DNA of 64,000 bases from Zhengitettix transpicula (GCA_037074705.1 CM073596.1:17814501-17878500); one strand, 5' to 3'. Counted from the stretch's first letter, positions 37,895 through 59,659 are shown. The notes: generated by a model from the letters alone, not told the origin. Numbers and translations: made by a program.

Positions 37895-38661
37895 ACACAT
37901 CCAGGTCAAGCCATTCCATATGTAGTTCCAATGTCAAAAAAGCTACTCCCATGTACGGACTATTCCGCCAATCTTGCTTACCTTGACCTTCGTTCAGGCG
38001 TTGACGATTTACTTATGGTTTTAACACAGGTGTGTACTGGCTTCTCTGCATTCACTTTCATATCGGACTCGAAATATTCATTAATCTTTCACAATACATC
38101 ATAAGAATGACACCAGGACGTTTATTTCGACATCTCTAGTCATGACTACTGGTTTGATGTTGTTACCTAACCTTAATCCGTCTTTACATATCACAATATT
38201 TAGTAAATCTAACATCCCCAATTATTTGCTTGGTACTTTCCCTTCCATCCATTATGCCATCTATTACAAGATTTGCATGTCAAGAGATTCCTCAGTTAAT
38301 CATCCAATTACTTTGTGTAGTTTTTCCAGCGGAATATGCCTTATTTTCGTTAATACTAATTTTCTGATATATTCTCATTTATTATTTAGCCCTTATCTCC
38401 CGTTTTTATGATCTAATTATCCTGGTTTTATTTCTTTCAAATCCTGCTCATCATAACTAATCTTTGATAACTGATCCAAAACATAATTTTGAAACAAATA
38501 CGATTTTGCTGGAGAATATTATCTATTGCCTTGTAATATTTTATGCGTGTTGCTGCGCTCGTTCTTTTTAATTTTGATCAAGAAATTTTACACTTGTTTC
38601 ACCAAATCATCGTAACCAATTTTTTATATTAAGCTGGCCTGCATTTGAAATTTACTGTTAA

Positions 38662-38690
38662 CTAGGTGGGTCCCCAGTGTTGCACTGGTA
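38662..38690 (-). mobile_element. Helitron-like 3' terminus (second copy)
   Basis: On the minus strand, CCAGTGCAACACTGG forms a perfect six-pair stem. It is followed by GGACCCAC and CTAG|TTAA. The order CAAC..GG..AC..CCA.CTAGTTAA matches the terminus at 13225-13257, so both probably belong to one family of Helitron-like elements. Confidence 0.45.
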
Positions 38691-39350
38691 TTCATTCATT
38701 ACACATTTACAATCAAATACGTGAAATTATAATGATATACACATATAACCAAAATGTTTAAAGAATCTCACTTCAAATAATTCATCATTTTTAGCACATT
38801 AAAAATCTATTAAATTATAATGATTAAAAATTACTAGGTATTGATTTTACCATCATTCTAAGTCTCGTCCAGTACATGAAAAATTGGGCCAAATCGTGAT
38901 ACGTGCCATATTTATGCCATGTTAGTCATTTAAAAGTTATTTAAAAGAAAATTAGTTCCACAGATCGTATAATCTTTCGTATTGTTTTTTATCGTCATTC
39001 GAAGGAGTATTGCTGAATAAAATTATACTTTTTATTCAATCAAAATATTTCTGCATTATTTCATTACAGAAAAAGGAACTATGTACTTTTTAGTGCAGTA
39101 TCTCATCCTTGCGTGTGCTGTGACGTCATGATTTCTTGACGCACAGTCATTTAACACAAAATGACCACATTTTTTAATTATAATTCTTTCCACCTGTTTT
39201 CTCACCCCTCAAAGTACCGTTTATCGTCGTTTGAAGAATATGCCTACCAATTTTTGTAGCAATCTGTACACGCATTTAAATATGTATGGAGATTAACGTA
39301 AATACATACATGCATACAAATATACATCCTTTTTTTATTATATAGTTGGC

Positions 39351-39625
39351 AGAGACATTATTCGGGTATTGCATTGCTATGGACCTTGACACTTCTCTGA
39401 AATGAGTTTAATTTAGTCGGTATATTGCGTATATGAGTGCTCGGACTCGTGTTTCCCAGATCTGACTCTTAACCATTCGTCCCTGAAGACGAACAGACTT
39501 ATTACTGTTCAAAACGTTAGAACTGCCTTTCCGTCCCTCAGCTTTGATATCTTTTGCACTTTCATTTTATCTCACGTCTTCACTCGTCTCTAACATACAC
39601 TATGTAATACCCGAATAATGTCTCT
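39351..39625. mobile_element. Small MITE with 20-nt terminal inverted repeats
   Basis: The left end AGAGACATTATTCGGGTATT (39351-39370) is repeated exactly in reverse complement at 39606-39625. The 275-nt unit has no coding capacity. Similarity extends a few bases beyond both ends with mismatches, so the exact termini and target duplication are unclear. Confidence 0.75.
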
Positions 39626-40030
39626 AGCAGTCCGTATTCGATGTTAAACGTCTATATATGTCGTCTCTTCGATATTAGTCACCTTGTATATTTATCCATG
39701 TTGCGATATTATTCATGTTATACTTCAGGACATTACGCTCTACTTCTGGAAAAAATGTCGATCTGAATCCTTGAACGTTCATTTTGGCAAGAGTAATTTA
39801 AATATTATTATCATAAAGTATATTTATATTTAATTTTCATTGATGAAATAAACAGCATTTATTTTTTTAAAATAAATAGTAGAAACTGATTATTCAATCT
39901 GCAAATGATGAGAAGAAGAAAAAACCAGACGCCTTAGTGAGCAAAGTTAGCAGACAATACTTCATTAGAAGCCTGTTGCAAACTGTTGCTAAAACTTGAT
40001 ATGTTTAGCTAAATTCAGTTGGCAGTGGTT

Positions 40031-41100
40031 TTAGGGGTGTTGACTACTCCGACTGGCTAAATATAACTAAGGAAAACCTGCATCAAGTAGACCGGTCGTA
40101 ACGCCCACATAATTGGAGTCAGTCCAGAAGATTAGGTAATCCACTGGTATTTGAGCGATCATGCCAAAAATAATGTAAAACACGATGCACATTTTCATTT
40201 ACAATTTAAGCAAAGGTGACTCATCATAAACACATATTTCTTTACGAAACATTAAATAAATCATCTACGCTGGCACACACTTCATGATGATAAGGATATA
40301 ACTTGACCCACACTGACAAGTAAGTAAGTAATGAGTCAAAACTTAATTTAATGAGGAGCAACTATTTATAGAGTGAATGCTTGATTAGAAAATTACGAAA
40401 TAAAAACATTGAGTAAAAAAATTTAAACAAAGCTCTACACAAAAATGCTGAAAAATAAGTAGGAATACTCAAAATATAATACATAAACTATTAGAACTTT
40501 TAAAATATTAAAGGCGAGGAAAATAATCCTTGAGAAAAATAAGTAAGAAGAGAAATACAATTTATTATAGATATTTAATTTTCGGACTATGTCCCGGAAT
40601 AATTTTTACTTATTCTTGAATTCCGATTGAGTTTAAAATATTTCTTATATCAGGACTACCAATAGATTTCCGTGATAGTTTAGCTATATATTATCAAGGA
40701 ACAAAATATCAAAACATGAACGCTTCAGCTTAATTTTTCTTATATATTTTGATTTATTGTAGGCGAATACGGCATATGCCGAAAACGATTTCATTTACAA
40801 TTTTATTTAAGTTTAGAATAAAAAAAATATTTTTTTACGTGTGCGTATGATTAAAACCTGGTGTCACGAATAAATTAAAGTATATTAGTTTAAGTTTTAT
40901 GAAAACTTATTTAATAAAAATCCCTGCATCAGTCAATAAAATTCATTTAATATTTTTTTACAACTTTTAATTGAAGAACCTTTCGATTAGATTGAATTTT
41001 AAATGAAATATACAATAATGAAATTATTATTCTATTTTTGAACAGTTTATTAACTACTACATAGTTATATTTAGCCAGTCAGAGTAGTCAACACCCTTAA
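40031..41100. mobile_element. 1.07-kb non-autonomous DNA transposon with 39-nt TIRs
   Basis: The left end TTAGGGGTGTTGACTACTCC continues through GACTGGCTAAATATAACTA. The right end (41062-41100) is its reverse complement with two mismatches in 39 nt. The interior is A+T rich with no transposase frame. The termini begin TTA, compatible with a TA or TTA(A) target, so a Tc1/mariner-like or related MITE is possible; the superfamily is not settled by the sequence seen. Confidence 0.75.
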
Positions 41101-42236
41101 AAAAAATTTCAGATTTATTCTCATAGTGAAATAAAATTTTTTATACACATACCTCATTAATATTAAATAAATTTACATTTTTTCCTTTAAAAAGTCACAT
41201 TCTAAATTATAGCTTCAAATTTACAACAAAATTTTTATTTGATTGTAAAATATAAGTAAACAACAAAACATTAAATTTTGTGCTTGTGGATAAGAGATTT
41301 CAATAAATTTCAAAGGATTCAAAATATTTTTTAAAAAAACTTTGGCGATCCCTGATGTAAAATCAGTTGCCGAAAAGTTTCGATACTTTCATTCATCTCA
41401 AGTTGATTACGTCTACAATTTGCCCTAATCCATTCTACTTGGCAGTTTCCGTATGTTCCTGTTTGTATTTAAAATAGGCCTATAATCTTTTTTCGTCCTT
41501 TTTATACGCAGGTCGACCGCCCCAGAGGAATGCCTCTTCTACTTTATTGTGTAAACAGCTGTAAATTGAGGGTGACCCACTTCAGAGATTTAGGAATTGG
41601 CAGAGTGCACGAAAAGTAACACAATAGCTAAGCTGATGTGTTAATATCTCACTGACCTGTGGCCGATCTATAAAAAGCTCTCTCTCGCTTTAAAACGCTT
41701 TAACACTGATATGCACATTCACGATGAGCAAAGTAGGGCAGGATATGCGATTATAAGGTTAGGATTTTCTGCTGCCTTAAGAACAACGCAGATTATAATT
41801 ACCTCATCGTAACACAATTGCTTGGTTTTTCGCTTTCATCTTGAATAAATTTAAAATGATTGTTATTTGAATCGACTCGTCACAAAGGAACGTATCAGGT
41901 GGGAACAATCCTTTTAATAAATGTCATCAGCATTAGGAACATTTTTGAAGCAATGTGAAAATCGAATTTGATAATTTTTTTTTAACGATTCTCAATTATT
42001 TTTCGTACACAGATTTTTGCACATGAACGCGTTAATCTATTTTACAAAAATTACTTGGTAGTTTAACTTAAATCTCAGTAGGTTCCAAAGGCCAGTTCTT
42101 TGAATAATTTGTGACAGGTTCATAGAATGTACACTTATGTACTAATGTTCATATGTGTTACTTGGTCTACATGAACAAAAGTTTAATTCTGGAAAATATC
42201 AAATATAAAGCGTCTGTTTTAAAAGTATACTTAATT
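41101..42236. other. Intergenic, nothing recognised
   Basis: A+T-rich sequence with no open frame, repeat or RNA gene that I can support. Confidence 0.5.
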
Positions 42237-42400
42237 AGATAAAGAAGTATCCAATTAAGGAACACAATAAAGTGATAAAATAAATACCCCACAACGTTTC
42301 TGTAATCCTTATTGCTTTCTTCAGGTTGCAGTAACGTTGAGAGCTATTTATTTTATCACTTTATTTTTTGTCTGCTAATTTGGCTACTTCTTTATTTAAA
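42237..42400. mobile_element. Diverged foldback MITE, family A
   Basis: Arms starting AAAGAAGTATCCAATTAAG (left) and ending CTAATTTGGCTACTTCTTTA (right) are inverted, with CACAACGTTTCTGTAATCC in the middle, matching the family A core. Diverged from the other copies. Confidence 0.65.
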
Positions 42401-44029
42401 AGGTTAAATCTTTTCTGACGGATTCTCCCCTACAGAATTGGCACGACCTTGGAAACACTGGATGAGCCAATTTTAGATCTCTATTCTCGGACAGAAAAAA
42501 AGAAGCCATGGTCAGATAATAAAATATGGGGTCGTCGATTTTTTTTAGATTGTTTTATATCTTCCAATCACCATGATATTTTAGTAACAAAAAATGTGTA
42601 TCGCCTGAAACATCGACTTTTCCAAGCATTTGTTTTTACTAAGACGCCATTCCCAACAATTATTCATGCTGTTTGCATCCACTAAAAACTTGCTTTCGTT
42701 GTACTTTCTATCTTACCATTTAATTTAAGTTTTTCAAAATTTTATTATTATTATTGAAATGATTTTCAGGTCGGTTGAAAACTATTTTCAATTAGTGTAA
42801 CAATGTTAAATGAGTCAGCTCTTACCTAGAGCTCGGAATAAATTTCCCAATCACGGAAAATCTGTTGGCTATTTCTCAAGGAATGATCGTTGGGTTGGAA
42901 TTAATTCTACGTATTCCTAATTTCACTCAGATTGATTTTCAGTGAACTGCTTTTGAGACACGTCCAAGAATGAGGCAACTCGGATCAACTGGAATGCGGC
43001 AGTAGTCTTATATTCTCAGTTGTGTTACGAATTACGAGAAACGATGAAAAGTAGAGGGAGATAGATTCTATGAAATAAGATATGTGCTGCTGTAAAGTCT
43101 GTTAAACATTGGAAAACTTAAATACGTAATACGTTATATTCGTATGTGAAACGAAAATATGTGTTTGACATTACCTTTCTTTACTATAAAAAAGGAATTG
43201 AAATGGACGTTTGTAAAAGAAAGGTAAAGATATCTCTCACCATTTTACGTTTTATTTATTTAATCTTTATTAAATTAAAAGTCTGTGTTAGTATAAAAGG
43301 CAGTTTCAATAATTCAGTTATTAATTAATTCAAATTATTAATAAACACAAACGATTTATTAGAACAAAAAGGTAAAAATATCTCTCCCTTAGATTGGGTG
43401 AAGATAGTGAAACTACTTATTTTTATGTTGATTTTGAGAAACCTTTTAATCTCGAAAGAATCAAGGAGGTAGAAATAAATTATTATTGAACGAACAAATA
43501 AATATATCAAGAAAATTGAAGCTGTACATTAAATTTTTAGAATCACATCATATAGAATGAATTTTCCAGGCTCATTAACAAACACTAATTTTAAAATTAT
43601 GCTACAGCATTGAAAATTTCTTCTCTGGAATTTTAACGGTGCTCTAGAGTTTTAAATTTAAATAAATAAGATAATAACAATATTTATAGTATTGGTTTAA
43701 TTTCTAAAATGAAATTTAGAAATTTATTTAGAAGCTTTTGATTGAAATATAAGTTTTTGCTAAAGCACTATATACATTAAGCAATCGTATAACGCGAATG
43801 TCAAACAATAATACTTTGGATATTGATTTAAATTTTTCTGAATTCATAACGTTGCTTTGAGTTTGAACAAATATTTGATTATATAATACAAATTTCATTT
43901 CGCTTTGAAGCGATAAATGTTACTTATGTTTTGGATATATAATTTTGTGAGAATATACAAGAAGTATATAATAATAATATAATAATATATAATAAATAAT
44001 AATAATAAAATGAATCAATGGTTGGTTAC
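42401..44029. other. Intergenic, nothing recognised
   Basis: Short open frames at 42449-42685 and 43146-43328 show no family signature and no splice context. A+T rich throughout. Confidence 0.45.
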
Positions 44030-44306
44030 CCAGGGAGCCGCCACACAATTTCCAACCATTGCTACAAGGAAATCATACCATTGTAAGAGGTATTCAATCC
44101 ATAAGACCTCTTTTCATCATATACTTTCCTCGTGTACTTGTCCCTACTCTGCTCTAGTTGATGAACCATCCGTCGTCATTTTACAATCAAACGTCACACG
44201 TTGGTCTTCTTCCCTCGACTGCTTTCTGTTTTTCGTTTTCTTTCCTTCTGTAGCCTTCCCACTCCGTCTTCTCTTCTGCATGTTACTGGGTGGGAAAAAA
44301 AGAAAT
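44030..44306 (+). promoter_or_regulatory. Putative promoter / 5' leader of the unknown two-exon gene
   Basis: Pyrimidine-rich sequence leads into AAATATGGCGGCTG, in which the start codon sits in an ATGGCGGC context like the YY1-type element found over start codons of some housekeeping genes. The reading frame remains open up to 44010, so an upstream start cannot be excluded, but the upstream translation looks random. Confidence 0.35.
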
Positions 44307-45076
44307 ATGGCGGCTGATACTGAATCCGAACACGCTAATCTAACACGACATTTAAAGCAGCCTTTACACGATGCTTTAGAACGTTTGATCCAACTAAATG
44401 GCGAAGATTCTCCCCGGGAATACGTCATAGAAACTTTTCTCCTTACTAATTACTTACTTTACCGAAAAAGACTCGCGAAAAAACGCCGAAACGTCGTGGC
44501 TTATATACGCAATCTGTGGAAAACACAGAAACTTTGTGCTTTGATGCAACGTCTGAATAATATTATTCGACAGTTTATTTCGGAAATGGTTTGGTTAATT
44601 TTGGATCCGATACCGTTGGTGCATCAAAAATTTCATCTTCATTTTTGCATAAACCTTGTAAGACATATTCAGTCATGTTGAAATATTACTTGATAAGAGA
44701 GTAAAAAACCAGCAATTTAGGTTTAATGGATGTTATAAAAAGTTACAAAACATACTACCAAAATAATAAATATGACGTTTCTGGAATTATCACTACTTAC
44801 CCTTACTTTACTGAAACAAATGAAGGACCTAGACTGAAGGAAATAAACAAACAATACCATATAAATAGCCATGGCCAAATCAGTCAGAAAATAAGTATTT
44901 CATAATAAAAAATAAATAAATTACAATTTCTTCATATACATTTATATTGTACAAAATACAACGATATTCTGATTACATTTTAAAGGTATTTCAAATAATT
45001 ATATAGCAGACCTAAAAATCAATGGATTTAATTTTCAACAATATGTTGTGACTTATCTGGCCAATATGATATATAT

Positions 45077-45130
<54 letters not shown>

Positions 45131-48100
45131 ATGTATGTAAAAATGAAAAATTACGTCTGATTGAAAATAAATTAAGTGATGACATAAATACCACACAACG
45201 TTTCTAGGATCCTTTTTCCTTTCGTCTTGATTACAAAAAAAAAACTTGAGAGCCAGGAGCGACACAATTGATAAACTCAAAATTTATGTCTGATTTTAAA
45301 TTAATAATAAGTAAGAATTTAAACTATGGTTTTCCATGATAAACCACAATATTATATTTCTGGAAACATTATCAAGATAACTTTAAAATAAAGAAACTGT
45401 AATTAATTTTCAGTCTTGATTAATCTGCCAGAAGTAACTTATAAATTAAACAGCATCACAGAATAAGAATATAATCTGAATTAATTGTTGTCAGTACCAA
45501 TTTCTCAAAATTTTTAGACATTAATTTTTGTACCATTTTATAAGTGATGTTTCTTCATGCTACAATATCATTTTAACCTTCAAATTATTCTTCTACTTTA
45601 TTACAAATTTGTGTGTGTAAATATTTCATCTTACATTTTCTTGATATTGCCCTTTAACAATGTTTTAAACTGATCCAATAACTTGATTTTAATTGTTTCC
45701 TGGCACAATTTACATCTCAAACATGAACTCTAAAGCTGGCCATTCAGTTTTGATTTCAAAGCAACGTATATTTAAGAACTTATTTTAAGTACTCTTGTAT
45801 GTTTACTTGTTTAAGAACAGTATGACACACATGTGAACAGATAATTATAGGCAGGGAGATTTAAAAATACCTAGAAGAGTCTGTTAGAATACAGAGTAAA
45901 AATTTTGAAATTGTTAAAAGACTATAAAACCAGTTAATGGAAGGCAAATGAGAGGTAGTTGCAGAAAAAGTAGTCTTCTATCAAGATATTCTGGTGATGA
46001 ATTAGATATTAAATTGAAAAATAATTGTTTGTATTTTTTATATTATTTTATAAATAATAAAAAACATGTTTTCAAAAGAATAGATAAATTATGTTTATCA
46101 AGAGCATGAAACATTCATTAGCATTGATTCAGTAGCCATTCAAGTCAGAAACTATTCAATTCACCAAAGCCCTTAAAAGACAGCTATCCAAGTTTGTGCA
46201 CATTAAAAGAAGCTGAGATTGTTTAGCTTTTTCTTATTCTTTACTATCAAGATATTTGTTAATTTGATTGAAAAATACAGTTTTTCTTCATCCTTCCTAC
46301 TTTTCTTCATTTATTTTTTTCTACCTTCTGATACCCTTAATTCTGTTTCATGTTCACATTCTCTCTGAAATTCTCTACCACTTTCCTATAAAATTATATC
46401 ATATGAACAACATATTAGTATTCTGAGTTGCTTTTTTTATTCAAGGAAAACAAAATTAATTTTTTCTTTAGGTGTTCAGCAACTAATTTTCTTTGTAAGT
46501 ACAAAATGATGGATGATAAACTTTATAATTAGTAATTGTCTAACTTGGGGTGATGAAGGAAACAGGTGATATAGGTAATGATGCTTAAACTGCCAATATT
46601 TATTTCATATGCTGGTGGCTTTGTTTTAACAAAAAAAATTGTCATTTTCTAATAGTTAATCACAAGAAATCAGTTAAACTAATTGCTTTTTTAAATAATT
46701 CAGTTTTTTTACCAATACCAGACAATATTTTATTAGTTTGTTTCTCATAAATACAAAAATATTGCCTGGTATTGGTCAAAAAACTGCATTATTTGTATTA
46801 TTATGAAAAAATTCAATAGGATGTGAAAATAGGTTTTAACTTTTAGCATTTTGAGGAAAGACCTGGTGAAGGTACAAACACATACCAAAATTTATCGTAA
46901 ATAAATATTATTGGTAAAAAAAAGGCACTATTTATTAGGTATAAACAAACACAAAAGTACAAGATTTATATTTGCTTTCTTCCCTACTGATACTGGTTCT
47001 AGTATTGTATTATATGTTTAAGGTTTTGGACATATTTTAATAGTATTCTATAATAATAATAATAATTCTATAAGAAAGATAGCCAAATAAAGACAAAAGT
47101 TTTTAAGTTTTGTCAACTAACAAGTGCAGTTGTGTTGTTCTAGGCTCTTCTTAGCACATGATGAAAAAGACAAGGATCCCAGAAACGTTGTGTGGTATTT
47201 ATATTATCACTTATTTTGTCTGTATTTGGCTATCTTTCTTATTATTAATTTTCAATCAGACGTAAATGTTTTCATTTCAACATTTGACACCGAGCCTTTT
47301 CATTTGTGTCTTCTATTTCTTTTAACGTTTGTATTACGTCTTTCTCAATTATGTTTTGCTCACTTTTGGCTTTAATATTTATTCTAGTTTCAAAACTTGG
47401 TTAAAACTTTCAAACAAGTTTTAATAGTATGGTTGAGAATTGCTTAAAGGCAGCTACATATGAATACAAATATATTAACTGCTTGAGTATGATAAGAGAA
47501 AAATTATTCAACATATCAGGCACTTATAAGTGGATGCAGTACAACAACTTGATAATTAATTTATCTTCTTTACAATTTATATATAATGCCAAATATTTTA
47601 AACTATGACACATAAAAATACCTTTCTTGTATGCTTTATTTAATAAATAGTTTCAACCTAAATAACTGAATCAAATAATATTGTTTGTCTCAAACAGTAT
47701 TATGTATCAGTATGTGCTGATATGTAATTTTATTAAAAGTCCCTGTATAATATTCTTGGAGTATTTGACACGAGTCTAACAATCAATTTTTTTCTTTCTC
47801 TGAAGAATTACCTGCTGAAAATCAAACCACAGGCCAATAAGGAGTTAGAGCTTACAAAATAAACAAATTTTCTAATGTTAATATCTCAATGTCATGACAA
47901 TATTTGAACATTATAGGTAGGAAATTACTAATGGATACTGCTTTAAGTTTAGTGATTATAATATCACATGAGTGGATATCCTTTTCTGAAACCAATTTGA
48001 GGGTATTATGTAGATTGTGTTTGTTTAAATGTTTGTTAAATCCTATTTTTTTAAAAATTCTCAATGTCTTTAGTGAATCCTGACAGCAATAAAACTAAAT

Positions 48101-48681
48101 GTTAGGATAATGTGGGAAAAAGCTTGATCATCTGTTTAAGTAGATTATATGGGCTCTAATGCGATTCAATAGAGAATATTATGGGTAACTGAATACAAAA
48201 TAAAGTCAGTATATTTAAGTTACTTTAATCTTTATATCAGGCAGAGCTCTATTTACCAAACAATTATTGAATAAACCGATAAATATTCACTAATGAGAAA
48301 AAAGAGAACATTCTGTGTGTGTTTGGGGGGGCAGGAAAACAACTCTTTGATAATAATTAGACACGTCTATTTTGTATTCGTCGACTGATGTATTAAGGGA
48401 ATGTACCCAGAATTTTCGCCTCCTCTCATTTCTAGAGTGTAATGAAACAATATGTTTCTCAAATAAATTTCGGATTCAAAGAAGGGTCACTTGTCCTATT
48501 AACGTCCATACAGCTTCAGATAGTTGATAGTATTTTTGAATCACTTTCCAAGAAGAAAGATCAATTACTGTTTGCGTTTCTAATAAATAAATTGAAAATT
48601 TTGAGAAGGTACTTGAGATTTAAAGTTAAATATGAAACGCATAATTCAGATGCTGCAAGTGTTGTTTGTCAATTAATATGA
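44307..48681 (+). CDS. Unknown protein, probable two-exon gene (198 aa)
   Basis: Exon 1 is 44307-44657 (117 codons, ending before GTAAGA) and exon 2 is 48436-48681 (after a pyrimidine-rich TTTCTAG acceptor, 81 codons plus stop). Both junctions are phase 0, so they join in frame, and an AATAAA follows at 48859. The product would be mostly helical and basic: an acidic start (MAADTESEHA), an amphipathic stretch (HDALERLIQL), a basic segment (YRKRLAKKRRNVVAYI) at about residues 52-67, and in exon 2 a hydrophobic-helical half (EGSLVLLTSIQLQIVDSIF). I see no signal peptide or clear membrane segment. I do not recognise the family. The order of a basic N-terminal helical half and a hydrophobic C-terminal half is faintly like the Nepro/RNase MRP-associated group, but that is speculation. 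The intron is 3.8 kb and contains two family A MITEs. The second exon has the stronger coding look. Alternatives: two unrelated chance frames. Confidence 0.5.
45072..45136. repeat. (AT)n microsatellite
   Basis: A long AT/TA run with a few TATG interruptions, lying in the intron of the unknown two-exon gene next to a family A MITE. Confidence 0.9.
45150..45275. mobile_element. Foldback MITE, family A (half copy)
   Basis: Contains AATTACGTCTGATTGAAAAT then ATAAATACCACACAACGTTT, the left arm and core of family A. The right arm is missing or decayed. It follows an AT microsatellite. Confidence 0.65.
46694..46793. repeat. Hairpin with ~40-nt arms
   Basis: 46694-46731 and 46755-46793 are reverse complements over about 40 nt with a few mismatches, including ACCAATACCAGACAATATTT against AAAATATTGCCTGGTATTGG, around a loop of about 23 nt. 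It could be a tiny MITE, or a small-RNA precursor if transcribed. It lies in the intron of the unknown gene, on either strand. Confidence 0.7.
47078..47275. mobile_element. Foldback MITE, family A
   Basis: The left arm ATAAGAAAGATAGCCAAATA and right arm TATTTGGCTATCTTTCTTAT are inverted. The centre has TAGGCTCTTCTTAGCACATG and GAAACGTTGTGTGG. The right side continues into TTTTCAATCAGACGTAAATG, the same outer segment that flanks other copies, suggesting longer true ends. Confidence 0.8.
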
Positions 48682-50875
48682 ACTGGAGTGGGATTGTGAA
48701 TTAAATTAATAATACTGACATCCGATCGAGTTACACTGTTTGTGTTAAATTTCTGAACTAGATTTAAAATTTCAGTTCAATACTTGGCATCTTACACAAA
48801 AATTTTCCTATATATCTGATATGTATATAGTAAAATGTAGCAACTATGAAGTTCTGTGAATAAAAGTTGTTATCTTTTATAATTTTATTACTCATACTTT
48901 AAATCACACACACTTTTAGTTCAGAAAATAGTATTTCGATTGTATATTATATGTCAATAAGGGTAATTGTTTTTCACGTCTGTTGATGAGATCATTGGTT
49001 ATCTTGTAACTCCGAGTAGTCTTTTTTAGGTTAACGTGTCTGCACACCAGTCAATAATATTTAATAATACAAACAAAACATTTTAGAAGTCGATATCATG
49101 TGTAGAGCTCGATTTATTGGTAACGTTATGGTTGATATCTTTGGTTCTATCTTAGGCCGACAGTTTGGCACGTAATCAAATTCTTTGTTTTATTTGGAAA
49201 TGTTGACAAACTGTGGAGGGTGATTACAACATTTCGTTGAGAGTTGTTATGATAAGTACATTTCGTTTGAAACAGTAACAACTATCTGTCATGTGCATTT
49301 AACGCCGGTTTAATATGTGAAAATATAATAGGGTATGTATGTGTCACATTTACGGCTCAGCTTACCACTGAATACTTTTTCGGGTTGTTGGACGGTTCCA
49401 GATTTCACGCTTCAGATATTTTCGTTGCACATAGATCATCATCTAAACAGTTTATGAAGGCAGGTCTTTCGAAAAGAAGACTGTAAATACAATCTTTTGA
49501 CAGTATTGTATGCTGTCATCGTCTGCAACGTCACGACATATGTCAGTTTTGTATTACATTATTAATACTATAAACGTTCATTCTCCGTAAAGTACTTGTC
49601 AGTGGAGGGTTTTAGACTCATTACTGTTTCGTTCCCTGTTTTATTTTCGTCTTTGAAAAAGAATTCGCGCCTTATATTTATTGTGTCAGTCAACAGCAAT
49701 GAAGAATAATTTTAATAATATTAATTTCATTTGCTTATAAATTCAATATACATGACCCATTTTAGACGTATTTTTCCTTTTTGTACATTTTTTTGGATTC
49801 CATTTGACTTCAAACATAACATCATTTTATATTTAAAGGAATGAAAAATGTTTGAAGTATGTCAGTGATCAATTTATTTATTTAGTACATTTCAACTCGA
49901 TTCACCTGTTTAAATATTTTTATTAGCATGTCTAAATTATTATGAGATTAAACAGTGTTCTCCTACTTACATTTCTAATTCAGTATTGAATTTGAATATC
50001 ATTCCTATTTATCTGTCATCATAACTTTTATTACTCCTTCAGCGAAGTGTGTGTGCCATCCACTAGATTGAATTACTTTTGCTCATATATAACTCAATTA
50101 TTTCAAGATCCAATAAATTATGAATATGGTTCTATCATTTAATATAAATTAGTCTTCAGCCATTTATAATCATTTATTAATTCTGGTGTTTTTGTATATT
50201 ATAATTTTCAATTTTTTATTTTTTATCCATAATTTCTACTGTGAATGGTTCCCTGTAGTAATTGCATTTCTTCTCTCAACATTTCATCAGCTTCCTCTTG
50301 GTGTTGTGGAACCTTAGTTAATGTTGCATCATTATACCAATCAGATAAATTTTAGACAGTTGGTTAGAATGAACGTGTGTAGCAAGATGAATTTTGTTAG
50401 CTTGAACAATTTCATTGATTTTTATGCTATGTGGCAATTAAGTGTTAGTGTAAATGTTTCTAGATTGTCAAATTTTATAAAATTATAGATTATTTGTAAT
50501 GTTTCTTAGGAGTGAATATATCAATTGGATATATTATAAAATTTAGTGATAACATAATCCTAGGCAATAATGCAAATACTTCCTAACATATATTTTAATT
50601 TTTCAGATTTCACACAAAATGATGTTATTTTAGGCAAACATATATCAGAATTTGTAAAAACACTTTCAAGTATCAACAAGTGCATTTTTTGAATATTAAC
50701 TAAAATTATTAATTTATAAGCCCATATTTTCATTAGGGAATATATTGTTAAGTTAATTTTTCCACAGGTAAACATTTATCTGCTGCAGCAGACATTTATA
50801 TAATGATGTGTTTATGGCAACAGAGGATTTTGTGTTCACTTGTAAAGATTAATTATCACAGTTAAACAGTTAACT
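48682..50875. other. 3' flank of the unknown gene and upstream region of GTPBP1
   Basis: The first ~180 nt is probably 3' UTR ending after AATAAA at 48859-48864. The rest contains the unresolved GTPBP1 promoter and 5' leader. No other exon is seen. Confidence 0.5.
48859..48864 (+). terminator. Candidate poly(A) signal of the unknown two-exon gene
   Basis: AATAAA about 180 nt downstream of the exon 2 stop codon, on the same strand. Confidence 0.45.

Positions 50876-59659
<8,784 letters not shown>

Larger units (their letters stand above)
34151..39350. other. Intergenic, with two GC-richer islets
   Basis: Islets at about 34170-34390 and 37500-37895 carry open frames on one or both strands, listed separately or rejected. 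A poly-C tract sits at about 36714-36726. The remainder is A+T-rich DNA without recognisable features. Confidence 0.4.

Noticed and set aside
44010..44306. 99 additional upstream codons open in frame with the orphan gene
   Set aside because: Treated as 5' leader; the translation is pyrimidine-tract derived and the ATGGCGGC start is more convincing. Not fully excluded.
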